From contig JASCPI010000012.1 of the NCBI GenBank assembly GCA_029959555.1, forward strand, positions 43,203-107,202: DNA of 64,000 bases, read 5' to 3'. Source of the DNA: Lysobacteraceae bacterium PS02065 (lineage in GTDB: Bacteria > Pseudomonadota > Gammaproteobacteria > Xanthomonadales > Rhodanobacteraceae). Within the stretch, counting starts at the first letter, position 1, and every line of letters begins with the position of its first letter. Shown here piece by piece: positions 58,965 through 64,000 of the stretch. The position numbers and the translations under genes are program-made. Below the pieces are notes generated by a model, which made no database searches, had not been told where the DNA came from, and was given only the letters and a program-made list of their open reading frames with translations.

Positions 58965-59022
58965 CCGGCATATGCCGGGGCGTGATGACGCCATGATTGG
59001 ACGTCTAAACGTCCACGTGGAC
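58965..59022. promoter_or_regulatory. Palindrome-rich operator region between cysG and the CysB-type gene
   Basis: Three dyads lie within 58 nt: CCGGCATATGCCGG (58965-58978), GGACGT-CTAA-ACGTCC (58999-59014) and GTCCACGTGGAC (59011-59022). The last overlaps the -35 of the regulator promoter. LysR-type proteins usually bind dyads in the divergent spacer, so this is the likely site for autoregulation and cysG control. Confidence 0.5.
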
Positions 59023-59046
59023 GCCCGCGCCGACTGGCGTTATGCT
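59018..59046 (+). promoter_or_regulatory. Promoter of the CysB-type regulator gene
   Basis: TGGACG (59018-59023), 17-nt spacer, TATGCT (59041-59046); the start codon is about 66 nt downstream. Confidence 0.5.
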
Positions 59047-59112
59047 GCACGGCAATAAGGCGCGCCGCCGCGAGGTGGCGCGCTCCCGACATCCTCCTTC
59101 CGGCCACGCGTC

Positions 59113-60111
59113 ATGACCCTCACCCAGCTCCGCTACATCGTCGCGATCGCCGATGCCGGCCTCAACATCACGTTGGCCGCCGAGCGCGTCCACGCGACCC
59201 AGCCCGGCCTGTCCAAGCAGCTCAAGCAGCTCGAGGGCGAACTCGGCTTCCAGCTCTTCCTGCGCAAGGGCAAGAGCCTCGATTCGATCACGACGGCCGG
59301 CCAGCAGGTCATCGGCCGCGCACGCACGATCCTCGCCGAGGCCGCCAACATCCGTGCACTCGCGGCCAACCTGCGCAACGACGCGCAGGGCGAGCTGGTC
59401 ATCGTGACGACGCACACGCAGGCGCGCTTCGTGCTGCCGAACGCGATCGCGAACGTGAAGCGGCGTTACCCCGACGTCGGTGTGCGCCTCGAGCCGCACG
59501 GCGATTCGGAACTCATGGAACTGCTCGGCAAGGGCGAGGCCGACCTCGCCATCGTCAGCACGGCGGGGCAGGTGCCGAACGCCGATCTCGCGATCCCGCT
59601 GTTCCGCTGGGAGCGCGTCGTGGTGGTGCCGCGTACGCACGCGCTCGCCTCGCTCGGCCGTGCGCCGACGATCGGCGAGATCGCCGCGTACCCGCTGGTC
59701 AGCTACGAATCCTCGCTCGCGCCCGAATCGTCGTTGCGTCGCGCGTTCGTGCAGGCCGGCGTCGAGCCGAAGCTGGCCGTGACGGCGCGCGATGCCGACG
59801 TCATCAAGACCTACGTGCGCGCCGGGCTCGGCGTCGGCGTGTTCGCCGAGATGGCGTTGACCGAGGCCGACGCGGCCGACCTGTTCGTGTTGCCGAGCGA
59901 GGGCCTGCTGCCGACGTGCACGGCCTGGGTGGTGCTGCGTCGCGACCGCGTGCTGCGCGACTACGCGCTCGACCTCATCGCGGCGCTCGCGCCGCAGGTC
60001 GATCGCCGCGACGTCGTCCGCGTCGTGCAGGGCGCTGCTTCGGCCGACTGGCCCGAGCCGCCGGACTGGCACGACATCGCGCGCCGGCCCGGTATCGTGC
60101 GCGCGGCCTGA
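59113..60111 (+). CDS. cysB: CysB-like LysR family regulator
   Basis: 332 residues. N-terminal winged helix MTLTQLRYIVAIADAGLNITLAAERVHATQPGLSKQLKQLEGELG, very close in pattern to CysB (LQQLRYIVEV...TSQPGISKQ). It is followed by a periplasmic-binding-like effector domain (about 92-300) and a CysB-like C-terminal extension. CysB activates sulfur assimilation in response to acetylserine. The divergent cysG-cysK operon supports the call. Confidence 0.92.
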   Translation: MTLTQLRYIVAIADAGLNITLAAERVHATQPGLSKQLKQLEGELGFQLFLRKGKSLDSITTAGQQVIGRARTILAEAANIRALAANLRNDAQGELVIVTTHTQARFVLPNAIANVKRRYPDVGVRLEPHGDSELMELLGKGEADLAIVSTAGQVPNADLAIPLFRWERVVVVPRTHALASLGRAPTIGEIAAYPLVSYESSLAPESSLRRAFVQAGVEPKLAVTARDADVIKTYVRAGLGVGVFAEMALTEADAADLFVLPSEGLLPTCTAWVVLRRDRVLRDYALDLIAALAPQVDRRDVVRVVQGAASADWPEPPDWHDIARRPGIVRAA

Positions 60112-60136
60112 GCGGCCGCCGCACGCTGTTCCGCGC

Positions 60137-61084
60137 TCAGTAGCCGCTGGCGACGTCGAGTTCGGCGATGTCGATGCCCGACAGTACCAGCGAGGTCGCG
60201 GCGACCAGTTCCTCGAGCTGCGCGACCGAGGTCGCGCTCGCGATCGGTGCGCTGATGCCGGGGCGCGCGATCAGCCACGCCAGTGCGACCTGCGCGGGCG
60301 TCGCGCCACGCCGCGAGGCGATGTCGTCGAGCTTGGCGAGGATGCGACGGCCGCGTTCGTCGAGGTACTTCGCGACGCCCTGGCCGCGCGCGCTGCTCTT
60401 GCCGAGATCGGCTTCGCCGCGGTACTTGCCGGTCAGGAAGCCGCTGGCGAGCGAGTAGTACGAGATCACGCCGACGCCGTGCTCGCGCACGAGCGGCTCG
60501 AGCGCGGCCTCGTAGCCGGCGCGGTCGTGCAGGTTGTACTCGGGCTGCAGCGTCTCGTAGCGGGGCAGGCCGTGCTTCGCGCTCGTCTCGAGCGCGGCGG
60601 CCAGCGAGGCGGCGCTGTAGTTCGATGCACCGATCGCGCGCACCTTGCCCTGCTCGATGAGGCGCGAGAACGCGCCGAGCGTCTCCTCGATCGGAACCGA
60701 AGGGTCTTCCTCGTGCGCCTGGTAGAGGTCGATGCGCTCGACGCCGAGGCGCTTGAGCGAATCGTCGGCGGAGGCCTGGATGGTCTTCGGCGCGAGGCCG
60801 CGGTGGCGGTCCCACTTGGCGACCTTGGTCGCGATGACGACGTCGTCGCGCTTGCGGCTGCGGCGCAGCCAGCGGCCGATGATGGCTTCGGACTCGCCGC
60901 CCTCATTGCCTTTCACCCACGACGAGTACATGTCGGCGGTGTCGACGAGGTTGAGACCTGCGCCGACGAAGGCGTCGAGCAGCGCGAACGACGTCGCTTC
61001 GTCGGCACTCCAGCCGAATACGTTGCCGCCGAACGCGAGCGGCTTCACTTCGATGCCGGACTGGCCGAGCGTGCGTGTCGTCAT
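60137..61084 (-). CDS. Aldo/keto reductase
   Basis: 315 residues with the AKR catalytic tetrad: Asp and Tyr in LVDTADMYSSWV, Lys in VIATKVAKWD, His in LYQAHEEDPSV. The NADPH-binding SATSVAQLEELVAA lies near the C-terminus. Similar to the YajO/IolS-type AKRs that reduce aldehydes and ketones. ATG 61084 has GGAGAA upstream. Convergent with the CysB-type gene. Confidence 0.93.
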   Translation of the reverse strand: MTTRTLGQSGIEVKPLAFGGNVFGWSADEATSFALLDAFVGAGLNLVDTADMYSSWVKGNEGGESEAIIGRWLRRSRKRDDVVIATKVAKWDRHRGLAPKTIQASADDSLKRLGVERIDLYQAHEEDPSVPIEETLGAFSRLIEQGKVRAIGASNYSAASLAAALETSAKHGLPRYETLQPEYNLHDRAGYEAALEPLVREHGVGVISYYSLASGFLTGKYRGEADLGKSSARGQGVAKYLDERGRRILAKLDDIASRRGATPAQVALAWLIARPGISAPIASATSVAQLEELVAATSLVLSGIDIAELDVASGY

Positions 61085-61230
61085 GCGGTGTTTCTCCGGG
61101 CGATGATCCGCCCACGATATGGGGCGGATGGTGCGATGCACAAGGGCCTTTCGGCCTATCGCCCGGGGAGCGGGATCGATGCGCGCGAGGTTGCCGCGAC
61201 CGGCGCCGCAGCCTCGCGCGAAGGACGCGA

Positions 61231-62517
61231 TCAGCCGTTGCGGCGCAGCGGGGTGACCTTGGTCGACGTCGCCGCGGCCTCGTTCTGGCGGATGAAGTCG
61301 CGCACCTGCGGGTAGATCTTCTCGCGCCAGCGACGGCCGCTGAAGATGCCGTAGTGGCCGGCGCCCTGCGCGACGATCTTCTGCCGGCGCGCGGCCGGAA
61401 TGCCGGTGCAGAGGTCGTGCGCGGCTTCGGTCTGGCCGAGGCCCGAGATGTCGTCGAGCTCGCCTTCGATCGTGAGCAGCGCCGAGCTGCGGATGTCCTG
61501 CGGCTTCACACGCTCGCCGTCGACGTCCCACAGGCCGCGCGGCAGCAGATGCTCCTGGAACACCGTGCGGATCGTGTCGAGGTAGTACGGCGCCGGCATG
61601 TCGAGCACGGCGTTGTACTCGTCGTAGAACTTGCGGTGCGCCTCGGCATCGTCGAGGTCGCCCTTGCGCAGGTTCTCGTAGAAGTCCCAGTGCGACTGCA
61701 GGTGGCGGCTCGGGTTCATCGCCACGAAGCCCGCGTGCTGCAGGAAGCCCGGGTAGACGAGGCGGCCACCGCCCGGGTAAGAGCGCGGCACCTCGTGAAT
61801 GACGTTGTGCTCGAACCACGACAGCGGCTGCGTCGTGGCGAGATCGTTGACCTTGGTCGGGCTGCGGCGCGGATCGATCGGCCCGCCCATCATCGTCATC
61901 GACAGCGGCGTGGTCTCGCCGCGCGAGGCCATCAGCGACACGGCCGCGAGCACCGGCACGGTCGGCTGGCACACCGAGATCACGTGGAGCTTCTCGGCGC
62001 CGATGTGGCGGATGAATTCCTGCACGTAGGCGACGTAGTCGTCGAGGCGGAAATCGCCCTGGTCGAGCGGCACCATGCGTGCGTCGATCCAGTCGGTGAC
62101 GTAGACCTTGTGGTCCTGCAGCAGCGTGCGCACGGTGTCGCGCAGCAGCGTCGCGTGGTGGCCCGACAGCGGCGCCACGACGAGCACGGTCGGGTCGTCC
62201 TTGAGCTCGGCCAGCGTCTGCACGTCGTCGCTGAAGCGCTTGAAGCGCACGAGGTTGCAGAACGGCTTGGCCAGCGCGACCTGCTCGGAGATCGGCGTCT
62301 CGTGACCGTGCGCGGTGACGCTCGGGATCGCGAACGCGGGTTTCTCGTATTCCTTGCCGAGGCGGTAGAACAGCTCGTAGCCGGCCGCGACGCGCTGCGC
62401 GCCGGGCAGGTGCGAGAGCCAGCTGTCACGCGAGGTCAGCAACTGCGCCGCGGCGCCCGACCATGCGATGAGCGGGTTCATGAGCGTGCGGTTGAACTCG
62501 TGCCACTGGTACAGCAT
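61231..62517 (-). CDS. phaZ: Intracellular polyhydroxybutyrate depolymerase
   Basis: 428 residues, MLYQWHEFNRTLMNPLIAWSGAAAQLL..., the intracellular PhaZ family. The catalytic Cys replaces Ser in the lipase box (HVISVCQPTVPVLAAVSL); the acid is probably in EGELDDISGLGQT and the His in GAGHYGIFSG. It degrades stored PHB granules. No phaC or phaP is in the window. Confidence 0.94.
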   Translation of the reverse strand: MLYQWHEFNRTLMNPLIAWSGAAAQLLTSRDSWLSHLPGAQRVAAGYELFYRLGKEYEKPAFAIPSVTAHGHETPISEQVALAKPFCNLVRFKRFSDDVQTLAELKDDPTVLVVAPLSGHHATLLRDTVRTLLQDHKVYVTDWIDARMVPLDQGDFRLDDYVAYVQEFIRHIGAEKLHVISVCQPTVPVLAAVSLMASRGETTPLSMTMMGGPIDPRRSPTKVNDLATTQPLSWFEHNVIHEVPRSYPGGGRLVYPGFLQHAGFVAMNPSRHLQSHWDFYENLRKGDLDDAEAHRKFYDEYNAVLDMPAPYYLDTIRTVFQEHLLPRGLWDVDGERVKPQDIRSSALLTIEGELDDISGLGQTEAAHDLCTGIPAARRQKIVAQGAGHYGIFSGRRWREKIYPQVRDFIRQNEAAATSTKVTPLRRNG

Positions 62518-62678
62518 CGGCCATCACTCCGGCGAGGAACCGGGCCAGCTTAGCCCGAAATTGTGCGGTTGCAACATTCGACTCTGGTCCAATGGCGTCG
62601 AGCGCGCATCGAGTCGACGGAAAGCGCATGCACGCGCGGTGCCATACTGCGCGGCCTGCGACCCGACGACCGTGCACG

Positions 62679-63278
62679 ATGACGACGAAAGCCTACGACC
62701 GCGCCTACTTCGACCGCTGGTACCGCGACCCGCGTGACCGCGTGCGTGCCGGCGGCGAGACGCGGCGCAAGGTCGCCATGGTGATCGCGCTGGCCGAGTA
62801 CTACCTCGGGCGTCCGGTCACCAGCGTGCTCGACGTGGGCTGCGGCGAAGGCATCTGGCGCGCGCCGCTGCTCGCGCTGCGGCCGAAGCTGCACTACCTC
62901 GGCCTGGATTCGAGCGAGTACGCGATCACGCGTTTCGGGCGCTCGCGCAACCTGCGCTTCGCGCGTTTCGGCGACCTCGCCGAGCTGCGCTTCGAGCGCC
63001 GTTTCGACGTGATCGTCTGCTCGGACGTGCTGCACTACCTGCCGTCGCGCGAACTCGTGCGCGGGCTGTCGGGGTTCGGCGAACTGCTCGAAGGCCTCGC
63101 GTTCATCGAGATGTTCACCTCGCGCGATCCGATCGAAGGTGACATGGACGGTTTCATCCGGCGTTCGCCGGCCTGGTACCGCGCGCGCATTGCCGAGGCC
63201 GGCCTGCTCGCCTGCGGCTCGCACGCCTACCTTTCGCCGCAGCTCATGCGGTCGGTGTCGGCGCTCGAGTGCGTGTGA
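62679..63278 (+). CDS. Class I SAM-dependent methyltransferase
   Basis: 199 residues, MTTKAYDRAYFDRWYRDPRDRV.... Motif I SVLDVGCGEGIWRAPLLAL, motif II-like DVIVCSDVLHYL; the C-terminus is short. Substrate unknown. No ribosome site before the ATG; CATACT at 62643-62648 may be the -10. Divergent from phaZ. Confidence 0.9.
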   Translation: MTTKAYDRAYFDRWYRDPRDRVRAGGETRRKVAMVIALAEYYLGRPVTSVLDVGCGEGIWRAPLLALRPKLHYLGLDSSEYAITRFGRSRNLRFARFGDLAELRFERRFDVIVCSDVLHYLPSRELVRGLSGFGELLEGLAFIEMFTSRDPIEGDMDGFIRRSPAWYRARIAEAGLLACGSHAYLSPQLMRSVSALECV

Positions 63279-63352
63279 ACACGGGCGTCGCCGCGTCGTG
63301 CGGCGTGGAACGTCCGCCATGATGTCGCGATGTCGGGGTGCCGCGTGGTGCC

Positions 63353-63424
63353 GGCGGAATCCGCTGCGCGGGTTCCGCCCTACGGGCTGACACGTAGGGC
63401 GGAACCGCCGCAGGCGATTCCGCC
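63353..63424. repeat. Pair of inverted REP-type palindromic elements (BIME-like)
   Basis: Two 31-nt units in opposite orientation (63353-63383 reversed and 63394-63424 forward) are separated by 10 nt. In the same orientation both begin GTAGGGCGGAACC and end ATTCCGCC; they differ at four positions. Each folds into a hairpin (GGCGGAA...TTCCGCC) with an inner stem: CCGC-GCA-GCGG in one, CGCC-GCA-GGCG in the other, so the changes are compensatory. This is the form of REP sequences mobilised by RAYT transposases. No RAYT gene is in the window. Confidence 0.8.
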
Positions 63425-63503
63425 GTGATCCGCGAAGCCTCGCCCGGTTCGCGCATGGCGATGCGGCGGCGTCGACGGATGGGGCGTGAGTCGCCCCTCC
63501 GCC

Positions 63504-64000
63504 TCAGTACTTCTTGCCCGGCTTGAACGGCTTGCCGTGCTTCGGTGCGCGATCGGACGGGCGCTCGGGGCGATCGCCCGACGGTGCGCGCGTCGCGGCG
63601 CGACCGGCCGCGTCGTCGGCGCTCGCGCGGGCCATGCGCAGGCGCTGGCCCGCGACCCAGACCTTCTTGAGGTGGCCGAGGATCTCCGACGGCATGCCTT
63701 CGGGCAGGTCGATCAGGCTGTGGTCGTCGCGGATCGTGATGCGGCCGATGTGCTTGCTGTCGAGCTCGGCCTCGTTGGCGATCGCGCCGACGATGTTGCC
63801 GGGCTTGACCCCGTGTGCGTGGCCGACCTCGACACGGTAGGTCTCCATGCCGGGCTCGGGATCGCGGTGCGCGGCATCGCCACGCGATGCGTCGCGGGCG
63901 GGACGCGCGCGCGGTTCGCCCGGGAAGGTCGGCTCGGCGTCGCCGGTGGCCGCCGGACGCGGTGCGCGCGGCGGACGTGCCTCGTCGCGCGGCGGCTTGC
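63504..64000 (-). CDS. DEAD-box RNA helicase, C-terminal part (cut by window edge)
   Basis: About 165 codons up to the edge, no stop. A Pro/Arg/Ala-rich linker (EPTFPGEPRARPARDASRGD) leads into a DbpA/CsdA-type RNA-binding domain (YRVEVGHAHGVKPGNIVGAIANEAELDSKHIGRITIRDDHSLIDLPEGMP) and a basic tail KHGKPFKPGKKY. The helicase core lies beyond the window. CsdA/DeaD helicases assist ribosome assembly and cold adaptation. Confidence 0.88.
   Translation of the reverse strand, partial: KPPRDEARPPRAPRPAATGDAEPTFPGEPRARPARDASRGDAAHRDPEPGMETYRVEVGHAHGVKPGNIVGAIANEAELDSKHIGRITIRDDHSLIDLPEGMPSEILGHLKKVWVAGQRLRMARASADDAAGRAATRAPSGDRPERPSDRAPKHGKPFKPGKKY

Noticed and set aside
63353..63424. CRISPR array
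   Set aside because: Only two units, in inverted rather than direct orientation, with a 10-nt gap and no cas genes; they fit REP elements.

Overview
The window is about 64 kb of high-GC chromosomal DNA. Its housekeeping synteny points to a gammaproteobacterium of the Lysobacterales (Xanthomonadales). Key blocks are tRNA-Val / thrS-infC-rpmI-rplT-pheS-pheT-ihfA-merR / tRNA-Pro, phoB-phoR-ppk-ppx, and ribF-ileS-lspA-ispH. An NAD-type isocitrate dehydrogenase, a large TonB-dependent receptor and initiation without Shine-Dalgarno sites agree with that. Genus is not determinable; a Rhodanobacteraceae-like organism is only a guess. There is no phage, IS element, plasmid gene or CRISPR array. The window is core chromosome with several orphan genes.

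Layout. 1-1072: a glycosyltransferase 2 / DUF2304 pair (minus strand), cut by the left edge. 1455-4333: three secreted proteins of unknown function, the last starting directly on the T-tract of a terminator. 4326-5824: lpxH and a periplasmic cyclophilin. 5962-13152: a tightly coupled minus-strand operon bepA-phoB-phoR-ppk1-ppx (envelope protease, phosphate regulon, polyphosphate metabolism). 13312-17962: grxC, a secreted orphan, isocitrate dehydrogenase, thiD and an outer-membrane barrel protein. 18197-21187: tRNA-Asn, a minor pilin and uvrB. 21273-29636: the translation cluster with tRNA-Val and tRNA-Pro at its ends; thrS has a candidate Thr-rich leader peptide plus terminator, and infC starts at ATC. 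29977-33794: a TonB-dependent receptor and a 2OG-Fe(II) oxygenase. 33819-36511: purB translationally coupled to a CNNM/CorC-type membrane protein. 36655-39491: a BON protein, a GNAT enzyme coupled to an esterase-malectin protein, and tRNA-Ala. 39591-43830: rnd, a membrane TPR protein with a SUMF1-like domain, an M48 protease and tRNA-Ser. 43890-49368: a GAF-EAL phosphodiesterase, OsmC, Ku, a FAD oxidoreductase, and a BON + CsbD stress pair. 49488-56453: a coupled DUF6165 / L,D-transpeptidase / YjbR operon, then ribF-ileS-lspA-ispH. 56508-60111: cysG-cysK facing a divergent CysB-type regulator across a palindrome-rich spacer. 60137-64000: an aldo/keto reductase, intracellular PHB depolymerase, a methyltransferase, a pair of REP-type palindromes, and the 3' end of a DEAD-box RNA helicase.

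Two features recur. Genes are often joined by 4-nt stop/start overlaps (ATGA, GTGA and once apparently CTGA). Several genes without a Shine-Dalgarno site have a -10-like hexamer exactly 6 nt before the start codon, which suggests leaderless mRNAs. I did not find a convincing new multi-gene defence or biosynthetic system. The best leads are the thrS leader, the CTG start of the L,D-transpeptidase gene, the membrane-less PhoR, the esterase-malectin and TPR-SUMF1-like fusions, and the REP pair.
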